Of a stretch of 64,000 nt of DNA, positions 26,536 to 34,808 are shown in pieces (position 1 is the stretch's first letter; each line of letters opens with the position of its first letter). A program made the position numbers and the translations under genes. Below the pieces are notes generated by a model. The model did no database searches and was not told the DNA's origin. It worked only from the letters and a program-made list of their open reading frames with translations. Origin of the DNA: Gp13-AA77 sp035946735 (lineage in GTDB: Bacteria > Acidobacteriota > Terriglobia > UBA7540); NCBI GenBank assembly GCA_035946735.1, contig DASYYZ010000170.1, positions 1-64,000 of the forward strand. Reading direction: 5' to 3'.

Positions 26536-27663
26536 ATGTCGCACATCCTGAAGCTCGCGTTGACTGCACCGGTATTCTGCATCGCTGCCCTGATTCTTGA
26601 CGCGCCGGCGCCCTTGCCGGCAGGTCAGGCGTCTTTGTATAAAGTACTCGACCCGATTACTGAGGGTAATCTCACTGTCTTTCCGGTGGTGACCACCGCC
26701 ACCCACGATACCAGCAGCTTTTTGACTCTCGATGAAGGCATGCGTACCGGCGAGGTTGTGATTACAGAAGCCGGGCGCGCCGGACTTATTCGGCCGCGGC
26801 ATTGGCGAGGCGAGATCGATCCCGATTTCATTGTGGCTCCGCAAGGCGGCGGTGCCGAAGTGAATCGGCTCGTGCTGCTGAACCGTTCCGACCGGCCTTT
26901 GATTCTGCTGGCAGGCGAAATTGTCACAGGCGGCAAACAGGACCGCGTTGTGGCCAAGGACCGGATTGTGCCGCCAAAGAGCGAGCCCATCGATCTGAGC
27001 GTGTTCTGCGTGGAGCCGCACCGCTGGACCACGGTCGGCGACTTTGCCACCCAGGGCGCGCCCATCGCGCAACCGAGCGTGCGGCGCAAAGTGATGGTCC
27101 AGCGTGATCAGGAAGCCGTGTGGGCGAGCGTCGGTGCCATGCAGGGCCGCATGGTTGCAGCCGCGCCTGCGCCGGCGGCGGCCGAACTCAGAGCCACGTC
27201 CTCCTACGCAACCGTCATGGCCAATGGCGCCGTTCAAGAGAAGCTCCGCGACCTCACCGCGCCCATCGAGCGTTCTTATGGCAACCTGAAACGGCTGCTT
27301 CGCGCCGAGAAGGCCGTGGGTGTGGTAGCGGCCGTCAATGGCAGAATTTGTTGGGCCGACATTTTTGCGAGCCCCGACCTGTTCAATCTTTACTGGCCCA
27401 AGCTGGTGCAGTCCTACGCCGCCGAAGCCATCACCACGCCTTCCGGCCTGGGCCGCGCCGACCTCAAGTCCGCTCAAGCCTTTCTCGATAACTGGAACGG
27501 CTGCCGCGATCACTCGGAAAGCGAAGACGCCGTCTATCGCTTTTCGGAGATCTCGGGCGAGCGCTTCACCGCTTTTCGTCTGATCTCTCTTTTGCCCCAC
27601 AACGGTTTCGACGTCCATGACGCGAAAATGGCGGAGGACCAGATCGCAGTCTGCGCCGAGTAG
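26536..27663 (+). CDS. secreted ARPP/DUF6569-family protein
   Basis: The ATG at 26536 follows a strong Shine-Dalgarno (GAGGAGG) and encodes a signal peptide (LKLALTAPVFCIAALIL). The mature protein (about 340 aa) carries the DUF6569 domain: NLTVFPVVTTATHDTSSFLT, LDEGMRTGEVVITEAG, RPLILLAGEIVTGGKQDRVV and SEPIDLSVFCVEPHRW are its recognisable blocks. The family is named for genomic association with ADP-ribosylglycohydrolase and phosphatase genes; its biochemical role is unknown. An open frame back to 26479 runs through the upstream repeat and is not needed. Confidence 0.75.
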   Translation: MSHILKLALTAPVFCIAALILDAPAPLPAGQASLYKVLDPITEGNLTVFPVVTTATHDTSSFLTLDEGMRTGEVVITEAGRAGLIRPRHWRGEIDPDFIVAPQGGGAEVNRLVLLNRSDRPLILLAGEIVTGGKQDRVVAKDRIVPPKSEPIDLSVFCVEPHRWTTVGDFATQGAPIAQPSVRRKVMVQRDQEAVWASVGAMQGRMVAAAPAPAAAELRATSSYATVMANGAVQEKLRDLTAPIERSYGNLKRLLRAEKAVGVVAAVNGRICWADIFASPDLFNLYWPKLVQSYAAEAITTPSGLGRADLKSAQAFLDNWNGCRDHSESEDAVYRFSEISGERFTAFRLISLLPHNGFDVHDAKMAEDQIAVCAE

Positions 27664-28012
27664 TGCGTGGTCCTCGCTCGCGAACGGCTGCACGCAGGGC
27701 TCGAAGAAAATTCGCATGGTTTCACTGGGTCAGGCAGGCGCAGGCTCTGCCCGAAGCCGAAATGACAATATATGCCCAGATGGAGGGTGTAACGTCCAAA
27801 AAGTCGAAACTGATCGTCTTTTGAGGCCCGAAATCTCACTGCTTCCCCGGGCCAAAGCTCGAATGCCATGAGGTTGCCGATAACCGTACCTCAGTGCTAC
27901 GCGCCGATTACTCCAATCTTCCGGGAGTTTGGCGGGCGATTCCTAAGGTGATGGTGCCCGGAGCTCACGGTGAGGCTTACCACTGTCGCCTCGGATTTTC
28001 CTGTCTGTTCTT
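27664..28012. other. intergenic region, no gene seen
   Basis: About 350 bases between the DUF6569 gene and the transposase debris. No frame looks protein-like, and no clear hairpin or promoter was found. Confidence 0.4.
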
Positions 28013-28190
28013 TCAGGCCGCCTGACGATAATAGTAAGTCAGCATTCCGCCAAGCCGTGGGCGACACTGGATCGCTCCGTTGTTGTCGGCGCCTGGCGGT
28101 TCCGGCATGATCAGCCGATTGCCCAGACCTTGGTGATTCCGCTCGCGATGATAATGTTGAATAAATTCGTGGGGGCCTGGGGGTCGTATC
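28013..28190 (-). pseudogene. C-terminal end of an IS481/IS3-type integrase
   Basis: The minus strand reads HEFIQHYHRERNHQGLGNRL, IMPEPPGADNNGAIQCRPRL and GGMLTYYYRQAA before a TGA at 28013-28015. HYHxERNHQGL is the typical end of rve-type integrases (last helix after the catalytic Glu). The rest of the gene is missing upstream, where the IS630 element begins 16 bases away, though the deletion point (about 28185) is not the IS630 boundary itself. Confidence 0.65.
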
Positions 28191-28203
28191 CATCGGTGCA
28201 GGT

Positions 28204-29304
28204 CTAGTGTGGCGTCCCAGCTAATTCTTTACAACGGCGCACCTTGTCCAGGATGCCCTCGGCGGTGGCTTTCCAGACGAACGGTCGAGGTTGCTGGTTC
28301 CAATGACCCAACCACTGATAGATGGCGCTCTCCAGTTCGACGACGCTGCGAAAGGTTCCGCGGCGAATCATGCGCTCGGTGATCAGGGCGAACCAACGTT
28401 CCGCCTGATTGAGCCAGGAACTGCTGGTCGGGGTAAAGTGCAGGTGGAATCGGCGACGCTGCTGGGGCTTGAGCCAACGCTGGACGGCAGCACTCTTGTG
28501 GGTGCCGTAGTTGTCCAAAATGAGGTGAATGTCCAACTCGGGTGGCACTTCGGTTTCCAGTTCGCGCAGGAATTTGACGAACTCCTGACCCCGATGGCGA
28601 GGCAGGCAGTGTCCAATGACCTTGCCGTTCAGGATGTTGAAAGCGGCAAACAGCGTGGTGGTCCCGTAGCGCCTATAGTCGTGCGTCTGACGCTCCGGCA
28701 AGCCGGGTCGCAGAGGCAAAAGGGGCGCGGTGCGATCCAAAGCCTGAATTTGGCTCTTTTCATCCACGCCAAGCACCAAAGCCCGATCCGGAGGGTTGAG
28801 GTAGAGTCCCACCACATCGCGGACCTTGTCCTCGAACTGCGGGTCGTTGGAAATCTTAAATTTTTCCACCCGATGAGGTTGCACGTCATGGCGCTGCCAG
28901 AGGCGGTGCACCCTCATGCGCGAAACGCGCAGGTGTCGAGCCAGCCCGCGCACACTCCAGTGCGTGCCGTCGGGGGGCCGCGTCTTCAGCGTGGTCTCCA
29001 GGATCTTCTGTTCCAACTCGGAATGGAGTCCGCGTCGCGACCGCTGGCGCTTCTGGCCGAGAGCTTGGCAGCCGCCGCGGCCAAAAGCCGCGCGCGTGGC
29101 CAGAATCGTGGGACGCGACAAGCCGGTCTGTTGTGCGATGGCGTGGTTGGATATCCCTTGGCTAGCCAGCAAAATCACCTTACACTTTCGCGCCAGTCTC
29201 TGCGGCGTGGCGCCGGACCGGGACCAAGACTCCAACTGCCGTCTTTGAACTTCATCAATCATCAGAGGCGCGGCGCGGGTGAACATACGGGCATTCAAGC
29301 ACAA
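28204..29304 (-). CDS. IS630-family transposase
   Basis: This 366-aa transposase has an N-terminal HTH (GISNHAIAQQTGLSRPTIL), a second HTH/winged region (WSVRGLARHLRVSRMRVHRL) and a complete DDE domain: VDEKSQIQAL (first Asp), HLILDNYGTHKSAAV (second Asp) and SSSWLNQAERWFALI (Glu). The length is standard. A start at MIDEVQRRQLESW (29262) is an alternative to the ATG at 29304. The stop codon TAG is partly formed by the TA target duplication plus one flanking base, so translation ends exactly at the element border. Confidence 0.92.
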   Translation of the reverse strand: MCLNARMFTRAAPLMIDEVQRRQLESWSRSGATPQRLARKCKVILLASQGISNHAIAQQTGLSRPTILATRAAFGRGGCQALGQKRQRSRRGLHSELEQKILETTLKTRPPDGTHWSVRGLARHLRVSRMRVHRLWQRHDVQPHRVEKFKISNDPQFEDKVRDVVGLYLNPPDRALVLGVDEKSQIQALDRTAPLLPLRPGLPERQTHDYRRYGTTTLFAAFNILNGKVIGHCLPRHRGQEFVKFLRELETEVPPELDIHLILDNYGTHKSAAVQRWLKPQQRRRFHLHFTPTSSSWLNQAERWFALITERMIRRGTFRSVVELESAIYQWLGHWNQQPRPFVWKATAEGILDKVRRCKELAGTPH

Positions 29305-29342
29305 TCCCGTTCAATTGTAAATAATTAAATGGGACGTGACAC
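28207..29342 (-). mobile_element. intact IS630-family insertion sequence
   Basis: The element is 1136 bases long. Its ends are inverted repeats of about 28 bases with 23 matches (left GTGTGGCGTCCCA..., right inverted GTGTCACGTCCCA...; both share TAATT and TTTACAA further in). It is flanked on both sides by TA (28205-28206 and 29343-29344), the target duplicated by IS630/Tc1-mariner elements. One full-length transposase gene fills it. Confidence 0.88.
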
Positions 29343-29344
29343 TA

Positions 29345-29762
29345 GGTCTAATCGAGAACAGCTACCGCTCCCTCAAACGGTCGTCGGCTGGTTCGCCGAC
29401 TTTACCTAGTGGACCAGGGAGCCGCGTCGAAATCACCCCCCAAATAGGCCATTTACCTCCCGCCGCGAAGCCAACCTTATGAACCACCAAGCCCTGCGAT
29501 GACATCCGCGCTCCTGCAACCCCTCTTTTCGTCCATTCGTTGACTCCCCGGATGTTTGCCCGGTAAGATTTAGCCCACGCAAAAGGGGGTTCCGGCACTT
29601 TTTGTTCGGATCAGTGTGCTTGGTCAAGGAGGCCTGTCGTGCAGCGAATCAATCTTGTGTTCGCAACGACCATTATGGTCGCCTAGCGACACGAGAGGAC
29701 TGACCCGACGCGCAGCGGATGGGCCCGCCCCAGTCGCCTGCAAAGCCTGTCACTGTTTCTTG
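29345..29762. other. intergenic region, no gene seen
   Basis: About 420 bases between IS630 and the 3' end of the GH16 gene. Short frames are present but none has a protein-like composition. No tRNA or clear terminator found. Confidence 0.4.
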
Positions 29763-30950
29763 CTACTTGCTCGTCACGCCACTGTATGCCGCCACGGGAG
29801 CGCCAAGGGCGTAAACGCGGACGTAGTCCACCAAAATCTCTGAGGGAAAAGGCGTCGTGCTGTCGGGGCTTCCCGGCCAACTGCCACCAACTGCCAAGTC
29901 TAGGATGAAAAACTGAGCATTGCCGGAGTCGAAGGGCCACGTGGCACCTGGAAGCGAGGCCAAACTCGCCGGGGTATACTTGGCATACGAATTCGCGGGT
30001 TTATCGACGTAGTACTGCACCGAGCCCGGCTGCCAGATCATTCCGTAGATGTGCCAGGCGGCAGCGGTCTCCCCGCTCGGGAAGAAGTACCGCGTTCCCA
30101 AGTTCTGGCCGATGAACCCCATGCCGTGAATTGAGCCCTCGTTCCAATCAGGGCTCAACGCGGCATTTACTCGTTCCTGGATGTCAAGCTCTCCACAGGC
30201 AGGCCATTGGTCGGTCACGCTATTGTTGCCCAACATCCAGAACGCGGGCCAGAGGCCTTGCGCTTCACGCACCATCATGCGTGCCTCGACACGGCCGTAG
30301 AGAATGCTGAACAGGCCTTGCGACTTCATCCGTGCCGAGGTGTAAACACCCGACGAGGGTTGCTCCGCTAAGATGTGCAGGTAGCCGTCCGTGCCGACAT
30401 AAACATTCGGGCGCGTACTGTCGCAGGGGCTGTCGGAGGAGTTCCAGCCGCAGTAATATTCTAGTTCCGAGTTACCCCAGCCGCCGGCTCCCGTGTCATA
30501 TGTCCATACCGTAGGGTTGGGCTGGGAGTCAGCGCCGGTGGTGTTAGCAAACTCGTCCGACCATATCAGAGCGTCCGGTGCGACCGGCGTCGTGAAGGTC
30601 CAGGTAGCCACGCTGCTGGATGGGATGCCGGAAGCGGTGGAAATTGCCTTAAGGGTCAGGTCGGACGAAATAAGCATCGGCGTTTGGTACGTCGGCGAGG
30701 AGGTTGTCGGCATGGACCCATCGATTGTGTAATGCACGAGCGCCCCGATGGTCGTCGAGGATATGGAGAGAATAACTGCCCCGTTCTGTGCGACAGTGGT
30801 CGAAAAAACCGGCATTGCCGCCGGGTTGGGCGGTGACATCGCAGAGCCTCCTCCCACTCCCCCACCGCAAGAGGCCAGAACGCCCAAGCCGAGTGCCAGT
30901 CCAAGCCCGAGGGCTAAATAGTACTTTACTGCTTGGATTACATCCGACAT
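29763..30950 (-). CDS. GH16-family endo-beta-glucanase-like lipoprotein
   Basis: The 395-aa protein begins with a lipoprotein signal peptide (lipobox LASC, Cys28). Residues 45-122 form a chitobiase C-terminal-like beta sandwich (HYTIDGSMPTTSSPTYQTPM, LTLKAISTASGIPSSSVAT). Residues 128-385 are a GH16 jelly roll with YGRVEARMMVREAQGLWPAF and the catalytic motif GELDIQE (Glu254 nucleophile, Asp256, Glu259 acid/base). GH16 enzymes cut beta-1,3/1,4-glucans or algal galactans, so this is probably an outer-membrane-anchored laminarinase-like enzyme. It appears complete. Confidence 0.87.
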   Translation of the reverse strand: MSDVIQAVKYYLALGLGLALGLGVLASCGGGVGGGSAMSPPNPAAMPVFSTTVAQNGAVILSISSTTIGALVHYTIDGSMPTTSSPTYQTPMLISSDLTLKAISTASGIPSSSVATWTFTTPVAPDALIWSDEFANTTGADSQPNPTVWTYDTGAGGWGNSELEYYCGWNSSDSPCDSTRPNVYVGTDGYLHILAEQPSSGVYTSARMKSQGLFSILYGRVEARMMVREAQGLWPAFWMLGNNSVTDQWPACGELDIQERVNAALSPDWNEGSIHGMGFIGQNLGTRYFFPSGETAAAWHIYGMIWQPGSVQYYVDKPANSYAKYTPASLASLPGATWPFDSGNAQFFILDLAVGGSWPGSPDSTTPFPSEILVDYVRVYALGAPVAAYSGVTSK

Positions 30951-30985
30951 GGCTTAGAATCTATGTCGGCGCGACCCCGCGAGTC

Positions 30986-31306
30986 AACTTGAGTATCGGC
31001 TTTTACAACGAAGCCATGAGGCGGCCCTGTCACTTCGATCAGGCTCGTGACGGTGAGCTCCTGATTCCCGATCTCTGGGGCGTAGTGACCATCTACGACC
31101 GGAACAACAAGCCTCTTACCCAACTCGGCGACAATCAAGGCGTTTGGGAAAGGAAAGGCTGGCCCAACCTGCCCCATGATACCTGGCAGCCGGGCAAGTT
31201 CATCTCGCCGCACGCGGCTTGCTGGGATCGGAACGGCGACATCCGCAATATTTACGTTGTGGAATGGATCCAGGAGGGTCGCGTCACGAAATTAAAAAAG
31301 GTCTAA
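30986..31306 (+). pseudogene. C-terminal stub of an NHL-type beta-propeller protein
   Basis: A plus-strand frame reads ARDGELLIPDLWGVVTIYDR, LTQLGDNQGVWERKGWPNLP and SPHAACWDRNGDIRNIYVVE, ending WIQEGRVTKLKKV and TAA at 31304. These are the last blades of an NHL-repeat protein. There is no start codon of its own, and the coding similarity begins right beside the 5' end of the divergent GH16 gene, so the front of the gene has been lost. Confidence 0.5.
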
Positions 31307-31504
31307 ACTTGGGCCGATCAATCGTGGCTTAGTCACGTCGGAGTGTTCTCTACGACCAGCACCGGCAGCACTTGGACTACCTTGCTGAGCGGATTGCCGA
31401 ACGTGGCTGTGATGGCACTGAATGTCTACAAGCTCGACCGCACCCTCTGGGTTGCCAGTCACGGCAGCAAGATGTGGAGCGTGACCGTCTCGGGTATCGA
31501 GTAG
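31307..31504 (+). pseudogene. C-terminal stub of a BNR/sialidase-like repeat protein
   Basis: Directly after the previous TAA, in the same frame, the sequence reads TGSTWTTLLSGLPNVAVMAL and VYKLDRTLWVASHGSKMWSV and stops at TAG 31502. GSTWTTLxxGLPNVAVxAL with a SHG box is the ending of BNR/VPS10-like propeller proteins, a different family from the stub before it. Two unrelated gene ends are therefore joined here. Confidence 0.5.
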
Positions 31505-31584
31505 GACGACCCGAGGGAACAAGAACGAATCCGGAGCGGCCGCCGGAAACTCCCGGAGACCGCCCGGATCGTGTTGTTAGAGAC

Positions 31585-32289
31585 TTAGCAACTGCGCCGC
31601 CTGGATCTCACGAAGGCACTTAGAGCAAGCACTCCACTGCCCATGAGAAACAGAGAACTCGGCTCTGGCATCGGAGGAGGACCACCGGATCCCGGGCTGA
31701 GAACCAAATCGCCGCTACCAACCATGCCGCTCCACCCTGTGGTGCACCCATTGGTGGTGCTGGCGCACGCCAGAATGCCATCGAGACTGCCCACCACGTT
31801 GTCCGTATTGAAACCGAAGTAGGACGCTACTCCGGGATTGATGGTGCCCGTGACGTCGACCCCATCAAAATTGAAGTTGCTGTTGCCCGTTATAGCCAGT
31901 TCTCCAGTGTTGAACTGACCGCTGAAGAGCGTAACAGTTGAACAACCCGCGCCCTGGCCGGGAAGGCAGCCGTTAATCACGATACTGCCGGCTGCGCTCG
32001 GTCCAAAGCTGTACGGACTGGCAAAGGTTCCGGATCCGCCCGTGCCCGGACCCGAGGTAAAGGAAACCAACACGTTCCCGTTCAGTGGTGTGGAGGAGCC
32101 ACCGACGAGTCCGACACTGGCTGAATTAGTTTGAGCGTTCAGGGTGGTGGAACCGCCGGCCCACGACCACGAAGACCTGGCATTGTTGCTGCCGGTAAAG
32201 CTGAAATCAATAGAGTCGGCGAAAGCCGCCCCAGTGACGAAAAGCAGAACTGCAACGGTAGCGAGAAGCAGCTTCTTGAGGTTCATCAA
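31585..32289 (-). CDS. PEP-CTERM sorted extracellular protein
   Basis: The 234-aa protein has a signal peptide (KKLLLATVAVLLFVTGAAFA), a Gly/Ser/Thr-rich secreted body and a C-terminal PEP-CTERM sorting signal: PMPEPSSLFLMGSGVLALSA followed by the basic tail RSRRRS. Such proteins are processed by exosortase and go to the envelope or exopolysaccharide. No exosortase gene is in this window. The true start may be either of two adjacent ATGs (32289 or 32286). Confidence 0.85.
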   Translation of the reverse strand: MMNLKKLLLATVAVLLFVTGAAFADSIDFSFTGSNNARSSWSWAGGSTTLNAQTNSASVGLVGGSSTPLNGNVLVSFTSGPGTGGSGTFASPYSFGPSAAGSIVINGCLPGQGAGCSTVTLFSGQFNTGELAITGNSNFNFDGVDVTGTINPGVASYFGFNTDNVVGSLDGILACASTTNGCTTGWSGMVGSGDLVLSPGSGGPPPMPEPSSLFLMGSGVLALSAFVRSRRRSC

Positions 32290-32301
32290 CGTGTCCTTTC
32301 A

Positions 32302-32334
32302 TCATGACGCCGCCATGACTTCGCCATGACTTCG
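32302..32334 (-). repeat. three 11-base tandem units before the PEP-CTERM gene
   Basis: Three adjacent 11-base units (TCATGACGCCG, CCATGACTTCG, CCATGACTTCG on the plus strand) lie 13 bases upstream of the PEP-CTERM start codon; two are identical. On the gene's strand they sit in the leader just before the ribosome-binding site (AAAGGA). They might bind a regulator or vary in number. Confidence 0.5.
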
Positions 32335-32738
32335 TCTGTCACAACCCGAGAGTGGTACCGTGGGAGAACCCCTCTTGCCCCGTGACAGCCTGGCCTCGCG
32401 TGTCCCCTCCGCTCAGACCTGCCTCCGCAAGCCAGTTGACTTAAAACTACAAGCGCGCCAGGGTGCTCACAATCCGGGTGGTTATGTAAGAATGAGGGGA
32501 AATTGCCGTACCAAACCTTAGGAGGGCCTCGGGTGGCTCGGTTTTCCTGGTGGACGGTTAGACTGCAGAAAAGCTGAGGCTTACCGCTCCCTGGAGCATT
32601 CGGAAATTTCGCGGGAGAAGGCGTCAGGAAGGCACAGGGATCATTTGCAAGCGGCATGCAGAGTTCTACCGTAGCCGCGTCCGTCTTGCCACTACTCGGG
32701 ATTCGCCTTCCAGGCATAGGGAAATCAGGCAGAATGCG
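32335..32738. other. intergenic region, no gene seen
   Basis: About 400 bases between the PEP-CTERM gene and the response regulator. A 143-codon open frame crosses it on the minus strand, but its composition is not protein-like. It should contain the promoter of the PEP-CTERM gene; no consensus -35/-10 pair stood out. Confidence 0.35.
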
Positions 32739-33386
32739 TTAAGGTTCCAGCATATTGTTGCGAACCGCGTAATGCACAAGATCGCTGACGGAGCGCAGCT
32801 TCAGTTTGCGCATGATATGGGCGCGATGAGTTTCAACGGTCTTCACAGCGATCTTCAGGGTCGAGGCCACTTGCTTGTTCGAGTTTCCCTCGGCAAGCAA
32901 CTGAACGATTTGGCACTCACTCGGCGTTAGGACATTGCGCGGGCTGCTTGCGGCTAAGGAGACCAGGTACCCTTCCAGCACCATTTGCGCCACCTTCGAC
33001 GTAAAGAAGGGCCGTCCCTGGCGAACAGAGTCCACTGCCGCCACCAAGTCCCGCGCCGCATCGGATTTCATCAGGTAACCGTGCGCGCCGGCCGCTAGAA
33101 AGGCTTGCACCATCTGCTCGGACTCGTGCTGAGTTAGGATTAGAACCTGCGTCCGCGGTGCCAGCTTCAGAATTTTGCGCGTGGCTTCCAGCCCGTTCAA
33201 CTCCGGCATGCTCATGTCGACGATGGCCACGTGAGGCTTTAGAGCCCGAACCTGCTCCACGGCTTCGCGCCCGGTCACGGCCTCCGCCACAACTTGCCAG
33301 CCGGGCTGCATCTCCAGCAGGGTGCGCAAGCCGCGACGCACGACTTCGTGATCGTCGGCCAGCAACAGACGAAGGGTTCCGTTCAT
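32739..33386 (-). CDS. NarL/LuxR-type response regulator
   Basis: From MNGTLRLLLADDHEVVRRGL at 33386 (GGAGA ribosome-binding site) the protein is 215 aa. The receiver domain has Asp11/Asp12, the phospho-acceptor Asp57 in VAIVDMSMPELNG, a Thr in LILTQHE and Lys in GYLMKSD. The C-terminal LuxR HTH is LTPSECQIVQLLAEGNSNKQ with VKTVETHRAHIMRKL. No histidine kinase is encoded beside it. NarL-type regulators often sit near PEP-CTERM/exopolysaccharide genes, so control of the neighbouring PEP-CTERM gene is possible but unproven. Confidence 0.88.
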   Translation of the reverse strand: MNGTLRLLLADDHEVVRRGLRTLLEMQPGWQVVAEAVTGREAVEQVRALKPHVAIVDMSMPELNGLEATRKILKLAPRTQVLILTQHESEQMVQAFLAAGAHGYLMKSDAARDLVAAVDSVRQGRPFFTSKVAQMVLEGYLVSLAASSPRNVLTPSECQIVQLLAEGNSNKQVASTLKIAVKTVETHRAHIMRKLKLRSVSDLVHYAVRNNMLEP

Positions 33387-33882
33387 AAGTGTTCTCCGGA
33401 ACACGGTGGTGGGGTCGCCTGAAGGCCGCCGGGGAACGGAACTTGCACCGACGCAAAGTAAAGCACAGGAAGAAGATGAGAGGAGCGCATCGCCAGGCTA
33501 ACGGAGGCTGGACGGACGACAAAGAGGACTCTGGTAGACATAGCCGTTTCCCCCGCCAAGCGGCTGAGCTCGGCCAGCTCGGCACATACCGGGAATCCGA
33601 TCAGCGTGGCGTTTTGGACAGGCACCGACCCCTGCCGGCTGGTCGCTTCCAGCGTCGAAGTTAACATTACACGGGTAGAGATCAAGTGTCAAGGTTCGGT
33701 CGGGGCGGTCAGATTCTCAAAGCTCCGCTGAGGCGAGTTCACAATCCAACTCGGCCCCTTTGCTTGCATCCAAGTGGAGAGGCGGGGTCTGTCGGCCTTT
33801 GACGAGTCAAGGGCTTCGGTGATGAAATAGGGGAGTGGCTGAGGTTCCGGCCCGCGATTCCTAAACGAGGGGAGAAACTGGC
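33387..33882. other. intergenic region, divergent promoters expected
   Basis: About 500 bases between the response regulator (minus) and the TrbI-like gene (plus). No gene is supported. It must hold the promoters of both; I could not pick a convincing box pair. GGGGAG at about 33869 is the ribosome-binding site of the downstream gene. Confidence 0.35.
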
Positions 33883-34650
33883 ATGAATCGACGGTTCTTG
33901 GGCGCGTTGACGCTTGCTCTGGTGATGATCCTCGCGACGCCGCTTATGCACGCGCAGGACGCAGCGCAGCAACCTGCAGCCCAGCAGCCCGCTGCCCAGC
34001 AGCCCGCTGCCGAGCAGCCGACTGGCCAGCAGCCCACTGCCGATCAGTCCGCTGCTCCACAGCCGCCCGATCAGCCCAACACCAACCAGATCGTGATTCC
34101 GGAAGGAACCGAATTCAAGCTTCAGCTTCACACAACCGTTAACTCCAAAACGTCTAAAGCGGGAGACCGCATCCTCACCACATTGCTCGATCCGGTCAGC
34201 GTTGAGGACACCGACGTGCTCCCCAAGGGCGTGCGGGTGGATGGTCATGTGGGCGATGTGAAGGAAGCCGCTCATCGGGGCAAGGGCGGCTACCTGACGA
34301 TCGTGTTCGACACGGTCGAAATGCCGAACGGCGAGAAGGTGGCGATTCAAGGCTCCCTGACCGAGGTATTCTCGGCAACGGGAGGTGGCAGCGACAAAGT
34401 GGGTCCTGAGGGCGACCTCAAGGGTGGCGGTGCTAACCACAAGGAGCAGGCAGCCATGATCGTCGCGCCCGGGATCATTGGCGGCGCGGTAGGAGGCCTC
34501 GGGCCGGGAATTGCCGCCACTGCGGGAGGCATTGCGCTAGCCTATCTGATCCCCAAGGGAAAGCAGGCGGCTCTCGCGGCCGGGTCGCTAATCGGCATGC
34601 GCCTGGATCGTGACGTTACCGTGGGCACACCGCAGCCAGTCTCGCAGTAG
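33883..34650 (+). CDS. secreted TrbI/VirB10-like hypothetical protein with QQPAA repeats
   Basis: This 255-aa protein has a signal peptide (LGALTLALVMILATPLMHA), then about 45 residues of low-complexity repeat (QQPAA units and variants), then a folded part beginning IVIPEGTEFKLQLHTTVNSK and DRILTTLLDPVSV. That block resembles the C-terminal beta domain of TrbI/VirB10-like proteins, here without any conjugation neighbours. The C-terminal region is Gly/Ala-rich (APGIIGGAVGGLGPGIAATA). It is probably periplasmic and cell-envelope associated; the role is unknown. Confidence 0.6.
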   Translation: MNRRFLGALTLALVMILATPLMHAQDAAQQPAAQQPAAQQPAAEQPTGQQPTADQSAAPQPPDQPNTNQIVIPEGTEFKLQLHTTVNSKTSKAGDRILTTLLDPVSVEDTDVLPKGVRVDGHVGDVKEAAHRGKGGYLTIVFDTVEMPNGEKVAIQGSLTEVFSATGGGSDKVGPEGDLKGGGANHKEQAAMIVAPGIIGGAVGGLGPGIAATAGGIALAYLIPKGKQAALAAGSLIGMRLDRDVTVGTPQPVSQ

Positions 34651-34808
34651 GTCCTGCCCGACGAAAATTTGGGAGCAGCCAGACGATCGACCTCAGGTGA
34701 TGTCTCCCTCTCGATGTCCACCTTCGCGCTTCAGTTCGACAATTTTGCGAAAACGAGTTGTGGCCGTTTCCATAGGACGCTCCGTTCGTGACGGGTTGGT
34801 GTGCGGCG

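Noticed and set aside
33960..34060. CRISPR-like array, because of regularly spaced repeats
   Set aside because: The repeats are contiguous 15-base coding units (QQPAA) without spacers.
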